A program made the position numbers and the translations under genes. The notes beneath the pieces are model-generated. The model was given only the letters and a program-made list of their open reading frames with translations, did no database searches and was not told the DNA's origin. A DNA stretch of 64,000 nucleotides, from NCBI RefSeq assembly GCF_016917755.1, contig NZ_CP070326.1, positions 1,860,001 to 1,924,000 on the forward strand, in the 5' to 3' direction. Below are positions 9,035-16,386 of the stretch, piece by piece. The stretch is from Streptomyces noursei. GTDB lineage: Bacteria; Actinomycetota; Actinomycetes; Streptomycetales; Streptomycetaceae. Every line of letters starts with the position of its first letter. Positions within the stretch are counted from its first letter, which is position 1.

Positions 9035-9442
9035 TCAGCCGCGCTCCTCCGGCCGGTCCACGTGCACATGGGTGGACTTGACCCGGGCGGTGGCCTCCAC
9101 GCCGACCTCGATGCCCAACTCCTCGACGGCCTCGCGGCTGACCACCGACACCACCCGGTGCGGCCCCGACTGGATCTCCACCTGGGCGATCACGTCGTCG
9201 AGGGTGACCGCCGTGACGATCCCGGCGAACGCGTTCCGGACCGAGGTGCGGATCTCGCCGGGCACCGGGTGCTGTCCCGCGGCCCGCTCCTTGGCGAACG
9301 CGGCCAGGCTCACCCCGTCGATCGCGCGGTTGCCCGCGCCGTCCCGGTCCATCCGCAACTGCCCGCCGTCGGCCCAGCGACGGACGGTCTCCGAACTCAC
9401 ACCCAGCAGCCGCGCTGCCTGGCCAATGCTGTACGAGGGCAC
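9035..9442 (-). CDS. HTH-Mop (TOBE) domain transcriptional regulator, second copy
   Basis: A 135-residue paralogue of the regulator at 1816-2211, with the same order: HTH ([20 protein letters not shown]) then Mop/TOBE domain (SVRNAFAGIVTAVTLDDVIA ... ATARVKSTHVHVDR). The two differ mainly in the linker. It converges on the PucR gene with a 22-base gap. The IS5-type element begins 12 bases upstream of its ATG, so its native promoter has probably been displaced. It may be silent or read from the IS. Confidence 0.85.
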   Translation of the reverse strand: MPSYSIGQAARLLGVSSETVRRWADGGQLRMDRDGAGNRAIDGVSLAAFAKERAAGQHPVPGEIRTSVRNAFAGIVTAVTLDDVIAQVEIQSGPHRVVSVVSREAVEELGIEVGVEATARVKSTHVHVDRPEERG

Positions 9443-9452
9443 GTCGGCACTC

Positions 9453-9477
9453 TAGGACTTGTCCGGTCGATCATGTG
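9453..9477 (+). repeat. Left terminal inverted repeat of the IS5-family element (with TA)
   Basis: 25 bases starting TAGGACTTGTCCGGTC, an exact reverse complement of 10434-10458. The TA at the outer edge is probably target duplication. The transposase stop codon lies inside this repeat. Confidence 0.95.
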
Positions 9478-10001
9478 CGGAGCCAGATGGTGAGGGCGGC
9501 GGCGGTTGCGGTGCCGAGGTAGATGTAGCGGCGTTTGTCATAGCGGGTGGCCACGGCTCGGTGTTGCTTGAGTCGGTTGATGGCTCGCTCGATGGTGTTG
9601 CGTTTCTTGTACCGCTCTTCGTCAAAGCCGGGTGGCCTCCCGCCGCGTGCGCCTTTGCGTAGGCGGGCGGCTTGGCTGTCGGTCTTCTCCGGGATGGTGT
9701 GCCGGATTCCTCGCCTTCGCAGGTATGCGCGACACAGCCTGTTGCTGTAAGCCTTGTCCGCGGCAAGGCTGTTGGGCTTCTTCCGTGGTCTGCCCGAGCC
9801 GACCCGCGGGACGCGGATCTTGTCCATAACGGCCTTGAACTGGGTGCAGTCCGCCCGCTGACCTGGGGTGACGACCAAGGACAGTGGGCGGCAGCGGCCG
9901 TCCGCGCTCAGGTGGAGCTTGGTGGTGAACCCGCCGCGCGAGCGGCCCAGCCCCTCACCTCCCGCACCACCTCCACCAGCCGGCCGCACAGGCTCTGCCA
10001 C
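9471..10001 (-). CDS. IS5-family transposase, downstream frame (OrfB, made by frameshift)
   Basis: The catalytic C-terminal part. True homology begins near 9960 (EGLGRSRGGFTTKLHLSADG). The second Asp is in LAADKAYSN and the catalytic Glu in NTIERAINRLKQHRAVATRY. The residues before that are not homologous, so this frame is probably read only by ribosomes shifting from OrfA. The stop lies within the left inverted repeat. Confidence 0.88.
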   Translation of the reverse strand: MAEPVRPAGGGGAGGEGLGRSRGGFTTKLHLSADGRCRPLSLVVTPGQRADCTQFKAVMDKIRVPRVGSGRPRKKPNSLAADKAYSNRLCRAYLRRRGIRHTIPEKTDSQAARLRKGARGGRPPGFDEERYKKRNTIERAINRLKQHRAVATRYDKRRYIYLGTATAAALTIWLRT

Positions 10002-10408
10002 GGCGTCTCGCCCTGATGTTCGTGCAGTTCGGCCCCCTTTGACACCGGGACCGGCGGCGGATCATTGCGGGCGCCGGCCGCATGCTGGTGGGCGCGGACG
10101 ACGGTGGAGTCGACCGAGATGTCCCAGTCGATCTCACCCGCGGCGTCAGCTGCCGCCTGGACCTGCTGGAGCAGATGCTCCCACGTGCCGTCGGCCGACC
10201 ACAGCCGATGGCGTTCATAGACGGTCTTCCAGGGCCCGAACCGTTCCGGCAGGTCACGCCACTGCACCCCGGTCCGCACCCGATGCAAAATCCCGTCGAT
10301 GACCTGCCGATGGTCCCGCCACCGGCCACAACGCCTGTTACTGACCGGCAGAAACGGCCGCAGCCGTTCCCACTCGGCATCACTCAGATCGCCCCGCCCC
10401 ATGTCCAC
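9908..10408 (-). CDS. IS5-family transposase, upstream frame (OrfA)
   Basis: First of two frames of the transposase. It starts at ATG 10408 (MDMGRGDLSDAEWERLRPFL), the usual N-terminal domain of IS5-like transposases, and carries the first catalytic Asp in WDISVDSTVVRAHQHAAG. Homology ends at about GRLVEVVREV (near 9960), after which the frame reads meaningless sequence to 9908. The catalytic part continues in the -1 frame (9471-10001), as expected for programmed frameshifting in this group. Confidence 0.88.
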   Translation of the reverse strand: MDMGRGDLSDAEWERLRPFLPVSNRRCGRWRDHRQVIDGILHRVRTGVQWRDLPERFGPWKTVYERHRLWSADGTWEHLLQQVQAAADAAGEIDWDISVDSTVVRAHQHAAGARNDPPPVPVSKGAELHEHQGETPWQSLCGRLVEVVREVRGWAARAAGSPPSST

Positions 10409-10433
10409 ATCAACGACCTGAGCCAGGGATAGT

Positions 10434-10458
10434 CACATGATCGACCGGACAAGTCCTA
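10434..10458 (-). repeat. Right terminal inverted repeat of the IS5-family element (with TA)
   Basis: 25 bases ending GACCGGACAAGTCCTA, an exact reverse complement of 9453-9477. It lies 26 bases upstream of the transposase ATG, so it may hold part of the transposase promoter. Confidence 0.95.
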
Positions 10459-10511
10459 GGGCCTGTCGGCACGCTCCGGTCATCCGCCCGGAGGGCCGTA
10501 GCGTGCCGACG

Positions 10512-10940
10512 TCACGGCCGGCCGTTGCCGGGCCGACGCGGGGCGGGCCGGCGGCGCAGCGCCTCGGTCAGTTCCTCCAGGGCCGGCAGGGCGTCGGGCA
10601 GCTGACGCCGTCGGCCGGGGGCGAGGCGGCCGAGTTCCTCGGCGAGCACGCCGGCGGTCTCCCGCCGTACGGCGTCCAGCAGCGCCCGCCCGGCGGCGTT
10701 CGGGCTGATCAGGCTGGCGCGCTGGTCGGCGGGGTCGGGGCGGCGGGTGATCCAACCGCTGCCGTCGAGCAGGTCCACCATGCGGGAGGTGGTGGAGAGG
10801 GTGATGTTCATCCGGGCGGCGAGTTCGCCGATCCGCAGCGGGCCGTGGGCGGCGAGCTCGGCCAGTGCGGCCAGTCGGCTCGGGGTGAGGTCGGGGTGCG
10901 GGCTCTGGCCGCGCAGCAGCGGCACCAGTTGCTGGAGCAC
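10512..10940 (-). CDS. MarR-family regulator, N-terminus apparently lost by a frameshift
   Basis: The frame from GTG 10940 gives 142 residues with a MarR winged helix (SRLAALAELAAHGPLRIGEL ... NITLSTTSRMVDLLDGSGWI, then the wing RRPDPADQRASLI). Upstream in the same frame the codons still read like a MarR N-terminus (QPEDPAELAGRLRQ), but the only good start, ATG 11013, is in another frame. That ATG overlaps the stop of the upstream transporter (TGATG). Removing one G from the run of six at 10986-10991 would join them as MATRPPPAPDQPEDPAELAG. So the gene is either broken at this run or mis-sequenced. It is probably the local repressor of the MFS gene. Confidence 0.75.
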   Translation of the reverse strand: MLQQLVPLLRGQSPHPDLTPSRLAALAELAAHGPLRIGELAARMNITLSTTSRMVDLLDGSGWITRRPDPADQRASLISPNAAGRALLDAVRRETAGVLAEELGRLAPGRRRQLPDALPALEELTEALRRRPAPRRPGNGRP

Positions 10941-11012
10941 CTGGCGCAGCCGGCCGGCCAGTTCTGCGGGGTCCTCCGGCTGGTCGGGGGGCGGGCGGGG
11001 GACGGGTGGCCA

Positions 11013-12096
11013 TCAGGGACTCCCGGTGTCGGGCGGGCTCGGTGGCGGGGCCGCGGGCGGCCGGTCGGTGGCGGCCGGCGGCGCGGCGGTCCGCTCCGCG
11101 ACCACCGCGGGGGCCGGCTCCGGGCGTCGGGCGCGGGCCGGTGGCCGGCCACGCTCGTCGTGCACGTACCGGCCGCCGCTCAGGAGTGAGGCGACGGCGG
11201 CGATCAGACAGGCGGCGATGGCGAAGTCGAAGGCGACGGCCAGTCCGTCGGCGAACGGCGCGGTGATCATCAGCGAGAAGAAGATGCCGATGTACGGCAC
11301 CATGGCGGAGTTCTGGAAGGTGGTGCTGATGCCCGCGCCGACCCCGCGCTGGTCGGGCGGCAGGCTGTTCATCACCGCGGCCCGGTTGGGTGCCGCGAAC
11401 AGCCCCATGCCGATGCCGTTCAGCAGCAGGATCACCGCGAACGCCGGATAGCCGAAGTCGACCGGCAGGGTCTGGAGGGCGGCGAAGGTGCCGGCCGCCA
11501 GGACCATCCCGCCGGTGGCGAAGGTCCGCGCCCCGAAGCGCCCCGAAGCGGTCCGAGGCCCGGCCGGAGACCGGCCCGAGCCGGAACATCGGCTCGGCGG
11601 CCCGGGTCTCGACGCAGCAGAAGAGGACCAGCAGCGCCACCCCGCCGCCGAGCGCGGCGAGCACGGCGGGGTTGGTCCAGCCCATGGTGTGCCCGGCGTA
11701 CGGCTGGATGCCGTAGGTGGTCCCGGTGAGCACGGCGATGAGCCCGGCGGCAAAGGTGAGGTTGCCCCACCAGTCGGGCCGGGCCGGGGGGCGGATGCCG
11801 GTGTCCCGCAGTTTCAGGTACGCCCAGACCGTGCCGGACAACCCGAACGGCACCGACACCAGGAAGACCAGCCGCCAGTTCACCGGTCCGAGCAGCCCGC
11901 CCAGTGCCAGTCCCGCGAACGAGCCGGCGATCCCGGCCGCCTGGTTCCGCCCCAGGGCCAGCCCGCGCTGGGAGGCCGGGAAGGCGTCGGTGAGGATCGC
12001 GCTGGAGTCGGCCATCAACATCGCACCGCCCACGCCCTGGCAGAGCCGCATGGCGATCAGCCAGAGCAGCAGCCCGGTGTAGGGCGACCCATGTGT
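11013..12096 (-). pseudogene. MFS drug-transporter (DHA2-like), truncated and frameshifted
   Basis: Remnant of a 14-helix MFS exporter. Homology starts abruptly near 12090 (LLLWLIAMRLCQGVGGAMLM, motif C region), so about the first 90 residues are missing. It runs in frame to DRFGALRG near 11540, then continues in another frame (GARTFATGGMVLAAGTFAAL ... SLMITAPFADGLAVAF) to the stop at 11013. The break is a tandem duplication of ten bases (11531-11550); deleting one copy restores DRFGARTFATGG exactly. The coupled MarR gene downstream is also disrupted, so the whole efflux unit looks dead. Confidence 0.85.
11531..11550. repeat. 10-bp tandem duplication that breaks the MFS gene
   Basis: CCCCGAAGCG occurs twice in direct succession. 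Removing one copy joins the two halves of the transporter frame perfectly, so the duplication is the likely inactivating event. Confidence 0.9.
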
Positions 12097-12507
12097 TTCC
12101 CACGGGACCGCGCTCCCACCGGGAGGTGTTTGGTTGTCCGCAACCAAGTGTTTCCCCACCCAATCCATGCCCGTCCGGGGATGCCGACCAGGCTCCCGGA
12201 GCGCCCGGTCCCCGGCGGGTGGGCCGGCGTGGCCGCCCACCCGCTCAGACCAGTCCGGCCCATGCGTGAACGGGCCCCCGCGCGGGGTGCACGGCCGACC
12301 CGGAGACGCCCGGAACCGCACGCCCGACTCCCTCAAACCTGCTTCTCCGTAAGGGAGTTGACGCCTCTCCCGCCCCCTCCGGCGAGCGGCCGGCGCACCG
12401 GAACGACATCGGGACCGGGATTGCAGTAACACACAGTCATCGTCCGGATTGCGACGGTATATAGCGAATGTCAGCCTGGTGTCCCGCTCATCGAAGGAGT
12501 TGATCGC
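12097..12507. other. Intergenic stretch upstream of the small-peptide operon
   Basis: About 410 bases without a convincing gene. The left part follows the point where MFS homology stops, and contains two related strings (ATGTGTTTCCC and AAGTGTTTCCC, near 12092 and 12146) around GGTTGTCCGCAACC, perhaps a scar of a lost insertion. The right part is less GC-rich (GGTATATAGCG near 12460) and probably holds the operon promoter. It ends with a strong ribosome-binding site, GAAGGAG, at 12493-12499. Confidence 0.5.
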
Positions 12508-12693
12508 ATGGTTACGGATCGCACGGCGCCAGTCGAAACGGCTGGCCTGGCCTCCGAAGTCGAGGGGCTGCTCAGCCCCGCCGAGCCCGACGGCATCTAC
12601 CGCGACAGCCGTGAGTGCGGCGGCGGGCTGCTGCTGCTCGGCGCACTGCTGCTGTCGCCCCCCACCCCTCGCCCGAAGTCCGGCGATCGCTGA
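12508..12693 (+). CDS. 61-residue peptide, candidate RiPP precursor or small effector
   Basis: First gene of a five-gene operon. ATG 12508 is preceded by GAAGGAG at ideal distance, so translation is likely. The N-terminal 40 residues are acidic and leader-like (ETAGLASEVEGLLSPAEPDG). Then come a single Cys and a glycine-leucine stretch (RECGGGLLLLGALLLSPPTP) and a short basic tail. I recognise no family. Size, position in front of unknown enzymes and the change in composition suggest a ribosomally made precursor peptide, but a small membrane-active protein is equally possible. Confidence 0.6.
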   Translation: MVTDRTAPVETAGLASEVEGLLSPAEPDGIYRDSRECGGGLLLLGALLLSPPTPRPKSGDR

Positions 12694-12701
12694 GGGGAAT
12701 T

Positions 12702-13403
12702 GTGTTGGCTGAACAGACGCAGGGAGCCGTCCCGCTAAGCGCTGTAATTGCCGATGCCGCAACCGGTGTCGCCCTCGCCCTTCAGGGCGGGGGCGACCCC
12801 TATGCGCTCTCCCGGATCCTGCGCCAGGGCGATCCGCTCGCCCCGGCCGCGGTCCGGGTGCTGGGTGCCGACGCGCTCGCGCCGTACGCCCTGGAGCACC
12901 GTGCGGTGCCGGTGGGCGCGGACGACGAGGCGGTGGTGCGGCAGACGTTGGCGAGTTACCCCCCGGGCGCGGATGCCTCCGGAGTATCGGCGTGGAGCTA
13001 CCGCGGCCTGGTCGAGGCCACCCACGCCTATCTCGTCTCCGGCGCCCGACCCTGGCCGCGGCCCCCCGAGGCCGGCACCGAGTGGCTCGACACCGACCCC
13101 TGGCCGCGGCTCGCGCACCGGATCTCCCAGCTCGCGGCGTTGGCCCTGCCCGGCCTGGCCACCGACCTGGAGGAGCAACTGGCGGTGCGCACAGACGATT
13201 TGGCCCGAGGTTTCGTCCGGGCGGTGCGCCGCCGGGACTGGCTGCAGGCCGCCGGAGTGGGCCGCTGGCTGGCCCGACTCCCCGACGTACCGCCCACCCT
13301 GGGGTTGGACGCGGGGCTGGCGTTCGTCCGACAGATGGGCGGCGGCGACCCGCGGGTGGCCCTGCATGTCGTGGCCGCGCAGCGGTTCTTCGGGCGGGGC
13401 TGA
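12702..13403 (+). CDS. Conserved protein of unknown function in peptide operon
   Basis: A 233-residue soluble protein with no family I recognise. It starts at GTG 12702 after GAGGGGA, nine bases past the peptide gene. The frame is open further upstream but would overlap the peptide. No membrane segment or signal is visible. The sequence is rich in Ala, Leu and Arg, and many helical heptads (AGVGRWLARLPDVPPTLGLD) suggest an all-helical fold. The stop overlaps the next ATG as TGATG, so both are translated in step with the following helical proteins and probably act with them. Confidence 0.7.
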   Translation: MLAEQTQGAVPLSAVIADAATGVALALQGGGDPYALSRILRQGDPLAPAAVRVLGADALAPYALEHRAVPVGADDEAVVRQTLASYPPGADASGVSAWSYRGLVEATHAYLVSGARPWPRPPEAGTEWLDTDPWPRLAHRISQLAALALPGLATDLEEQLAVRTDDLARGFVRAVRRRDWLQAAGVGRWLARLPDVPPTLGLDAGLAFVRQMGGGDPRVALHVVAAQRFFGRG

Positions 13404-14389
13404 TGACTGCCGGCCGAGGTGACCCGGAGCTGCTGGACCGGATGGTCGGCAGCAGCCTGGGGTGGCTGGCGCGGTGGCGGACCCGCTTCCGCCTGCCACC
13501 GGACGTGACGACCGACGCCGACCCCAACCACACCCTCAAACCCCTCGGCGAACTGGCCGAGTTGACGCAGTTCATCGCCTCCGCGCACCCGCGCGCCGAC
13601 CTCCGCTCGGCCGCGGCCGAGCTGTTCGCCTTCGCCTGGCGGGAGACCGGCGAGGGCGAACTGTTCGTCGAGCTGATCCGCGGGGAGCCGTACGCCACCT
13701 ACCCGGTGGAGATCTACGGCGCCTTCGCCCAGGCCGGGTTGCGGCACCCGGCCGTCGAGGCGCTGGCGCTGACCACCACCGGGTTGCGCGGCTGGCGGGT
13801 GGCCCGCGAGGACCACACCCGCACCCTGGCGGTGCTCAACGCCGAACGGCGCATCGGACTGCCCCAACACGGCGACTTCGACGACGAGTTCTCCCGCACC
13901 GGACTCGGGGTGCTGCCGGAGCCCTGGGCGCTGGACGGCAAGGCGGCCTACGGCCTCACGCACGACGTCTTCCACCTCACCGACTGGGGCCGCGACCGCC
14001 GGCGACTGGCCCCCGAAACCGCCGCCTACCTGCGACTCTGGCTCCCCTCCTGGCTGGAGAACTGGCTGGACGAGCAACTGCTGGACCTGGTGGGCGAGTT
14101 GCTCGCGATCGCGGCCATCCTGCCGGCCGCGCCCTACGACGCGGCGGCCTGGCGACGGCTGGCCGCCGCACAGGCCGCCGACGGCAGCGTGCCGGAGAGC
14201 ACGGCCGTGCCCCGGCCCACCGACCCGACCGAGACGTTCCGGGCCTGCTACCACTCCACCCTGGTGACCGCGTTCGCCGCCACCCTCGCCCGTATCGCCG
14301 CGGCCGGGGCGGGGACCGAGCCGGTGGCGGCCGACGACGCGGTGGCGGCGGCCCGTCAGCTCCCCTTCGAAAGCGAGGCTGCGCTGTGA
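13403..14389 (+). CDS. DUF6895-like helical protein, first of two paralogues
   Basis: A 328-residue protein with motifs shared with the next gene: LKPLGELAEL near residue 48, AAELFAFAWRETGEGELFVE, VLNAERRIGLPQHGDFDDEF, YGLTHDVFHLTDWG, then DLVGELLAIA and CYHSTLVTAFAATL. I believe this is the actinobacterial DUF6895-type family, which has no known function; the family name is from memory. The conserved His-rich segments (THDVFHLTDWG, CYHSTL) could form a metal or active site inside a helical toroid. Translation is coupled on both sides (TGATG before, GTGA after). Confidence 0.75.
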   Translation: MTAGRGDPELLDRMVGSSLGWLARWRTRFRLPPDVTTDADPNHTLKPLGELAELTQFIASAHPRADLRSAAAELFAFAWRETGEGELFVELIRGEPYATYPVEIYGAFAQAGLRHPAVEALALTTTGLRGWRVAREDHTRTLAVLNAERRIGLPQHGDFDDEFSRTGLGVLPEPWALDGKAAYGLTHDVFHLTDWGRDRRRLAPETAAYLRLWLPSWLENWLDEQLLDLVGELLAIAAILPAAPYDAAAWRRLAAAQAADGSVPESTAVPRPTDPTETFRACYHSTLVTAFAATLARIAAAGAGTEPVAADDAVAAARQLPFESEAAL

Positions 14390-15330
14390 CCGTGACGACT
14401 GCGCCCCTGGCCTCCCCGGCCCCCCCGGCACTGCTGCACCAGGTCGGCGACCGGGCCCTGAGCTGGCTCGACGCGCACCGCGACCTCTTCCGGCTCACTC
14501 CCGAGGACCGCGCCACGGGTAGCGCGACGATCGAACGGCTCAAGCCCGTAGGCGAGTTGGCGATCAACATGCATGTGCTGTTCCGGGAGGGCGTGGCCGG
14601 CTCGCGGCAGCGCACCCGGGCCGGTGCGCTGCTGGACTTCACCTGGCGGGAACTGCTCGACGGCGGCAACGTCCTGGCCGCGCTCCAGCACGACGAACCG
14701 CACTCCCCGGTGCCCATGGAGCTCTACGCGCCGTTCCACGAACTGGGCCACCGCCACCCCGGCCTGGAGGCGGCCCTGGACGTCGCGCGGCGCACCACCG
14801 GCTGGACGGCCCTGGAGATGATGCCCAATCGGCGACTGGGCCTGCTCAACACCGAGCGCAGGCTCGGGCTGCCGCCCACCGCCGACTTCGACCAGGCCGT
14901 GGCGCGCACCTGGCTGGGACAGCTCCCCGAGCCCTGGACGGTGCAGCTGCACATCGCCTACGACATCACCCACACCGTCTTCCACCTCACCAACTGGGGC
15001 GCGGCACCGGACCGGATCCCACCGGATATCGCCGACTACCTCACCCGGTATCTGCCGGCCTGGCTGGACGACTGGGCCGACCTCGGGCACTGGGACCTGC
15101 TCGGCGAACTCCTGGTCGTGGACGCCTGTCTGCCGCGCCCGACCCTGGACGCGCGGCTGTGGGAGCGGTACGCCGCCGCCCAGGACGCGTCCGGCGCGAT
15201 GCCCATCCAGCGCGCCATGCCCGAGGGCGACCCGGAGGTGGTCTTCGACCTGCTCCACCACCCGACCCTGGTCGCCGCGTTCGCCTCGGCGATGGCCACC
15301 TCCCGCGCGCTCTCCGCCGACGCCGGCTGA
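14386..15330 (+). CDS. DUF6895-like helical protein, second paralogue
   Basis: A 314-residue paralogue of the preceding protein. Matching blocks occur in the same order: LKPVGELAINMHV, LLDFTWRELLDGGNVLAALQ, LLNTERRLGLPPTADFDQAV, WLGQLPEPWTVQLHIAYDIT, HTVFHLTNWG, DLLGELLVVDACLPRP and LHHPTLVAAFASAM. Start is GTG 14386, overlapping the previous stop (GTGA). The two copies have diverged strongly outside the motifs, which suggests a heteromeric pair rather than a recent duplication. Function unknown. Confidence 0.75.
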   Translation: MTVTTAPLASPAPPALLHQVGDRALSWLDAHRDLFRLTPEDRATGSATIERLKPVGELAINMHVLFREGVAGSRQRTRAGALLDFTWRELLDGGNVLAALQHDEPHSPVPMELYAPFHELGHRHPGLEAALDVARRTTGWTALEMMPNRRLGLLNTERRLGLPPTADFDQAVARTWLGQLPEPWTVQLHIAYDITHTVFHLTNWGAAPDRIPPDIADYLTRYLPAWLDDWADLGHWDLLGELLVVDACLPRPTLDARLWERYAAAQDASGAMPIQRAMPEGDPEVVFDLLHHPTLVAAFASAMATSRALSADAG

Positions 15331-16367
15331 TGCGGACCGCACCCGGCGGGCCGGCGCTCGCGGACCGGCTGACGGAGGCGTTGACCCGGATCGACGCCCC
15401 GGACGTCGTGCTGGCCGTCACCCGGCAGGGCCACCGCACGGTGGTCAGCGGCGGCACCGCACTGGCACCGCCCACCCCGCGCCCCGCCCTGCGCTACGAA
15501 CTCGGCTCGCTGTCCAAGACCTTCACCGTGCTGCTGCTCGCGGACCTCGCGGTGAACGGGGTGCTGTCCCTGGACGATGCGCTCACCGCCCGGCTGCCGC
15601 GGCTGCCGCTGAGCCACCCGCGGTCCGGCCGGATCACCCTGCGGCACCTGGCCACCCACACCTCCGGACTGCCGCGGATCCCCACCGACCTGCTGCGCGG
15701 CGCACTCATCCGCCCGTACGAGAACGGCTACGCCGGCTACGACACCGAGCGGCTGCTGCGCACCTTCGCGCGGACCCGGCCGCGCCACCGGCCCGGCACC
15801 CGCTGGCACTACTCCAACTTCGGAGTGGCGCTGCTCGCCCCGGCGATGGGCCACACGACCGGGATCGACTACCCCGACCTGCTCACCGCCCGGGTGCTGA
15901 AGCCGCTCGGGCTCACCGGTACCACCCTGGCACCCGGCACGACCGGCACCGAGGCCGTCGGCCACCGGACCAACGGCACCACGCCGGTCCGCAGCACCGA
16001 CATGGGCGCCTTCGCCGCCGCCGGGGCGGTCCGGTCCACCCCCGGCGACATCCTCACCTACCTGGAGGCGCACCTCTTCCCGGACGACAGTCCGCTGGCC
16101 CGGGCGCTGCGCGAGGTGCGGATCCCGCTGCTGCGGCGCGGCTGGCGGCGGCGCAACACCCACACCCTGACGTGGTACCAGCACCCGGCGCCGCGCGGGC
16201 CGCTGCTGTTCCACGTCGGGGCGACCTTCGGCCAGCAGGCGTTCATCGGCTACCACCCGGCGTCCGGGACCGGTGTGGTCGGGCTGGCCACCCGTCGCGG
16301 CCGGACCTGCCACGTGGTGCCCACCGCCTACGAGCTGCTGTACGGGCTGGCCGGCGAGGACGGCTGA
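15330..16367 (+). CDS. Serine beta-lactamase-fold hydrolase/esterase (class C type)
   Basis: A 345-residue protein of the beta-lactamase/PBP-like serine hydrolase family. Catalytic motifs: Ser60-x-x-Lys63 in LGSLSKTFTVLLL, the YxN motif in WHYSNFGVALL, and a final HVG in LLFHVGATFGQQAFIGYHP. No clear signal peptide, so probably cytoplasmic. Family members act as beta-lactamases, D-peptidases, esterases or transacylases. As last gene of the coupled operon (TGATG with the gene before), it could hydrolyse or release the peptide-derived product or give self-protection; that is inference. Confidence 0.88.
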   Translation: MRTAPGGPALADRLTEALTRIDAPDVVLAVTRQGHRTVVSGGTALAPPTPRPALRYELGSLSKTFTVLLLADLAVNGVLSLDDALTARLPRLPLSHPRSGRITLRHLATHTSGLPRIPTDLLRGALIRPYENGYAGYDTERLLRTFARTRPRHRPGTRWHYSNFGVALLAPAMGHTTGIDYPDLLTARVLKPLGLTGTTLAPGTTGTEAVGHRTNGTTPVRSTDMGAFAAAGAVRSTPGDILTYLEAHLFPDDSPLARALREVRIPLLRRGWRRRNTHTLTWYQHPAPRGPLLFHVGATFGQQAFIGYHPASGTGVVGLATRRGRTCHVVPTAYELLYGLAGEDG

Positions 16368-16386
16368 GGCCGCGTCGGGCCGGCGG

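Larger units (their letters stand above)
9455..10456 (-). mobile_element. Complete IS5-family insertion sequence with two-frame transposase
   Basis: A 1.0-kb element with perfect terminal inverted repeats. GGACTTGTCCGGTCGATCAT at the left is mirrored exactly at the right, and TA flanks both ends, so 25 bases match including the TA. The TA flanks fit the 2-base target duplication of the IS427-like IS5 group. Inside are two overlapping reverse-strand frames (9908-10408 and 9471-10001) that together encode one DDE transposase. Ends and frames are intact, so it looks recently active. It sits between the Mop regulator and the MarR gene. Confidence 0.92.

Noticed and set aside
10480..13698. A 1072-codon reverse open frame spanning the MarR, MFS and peptide regions
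   Set aside because: Only the middle part is real MFS coding; the ends are antisense or out-of-frame reading of other genes.
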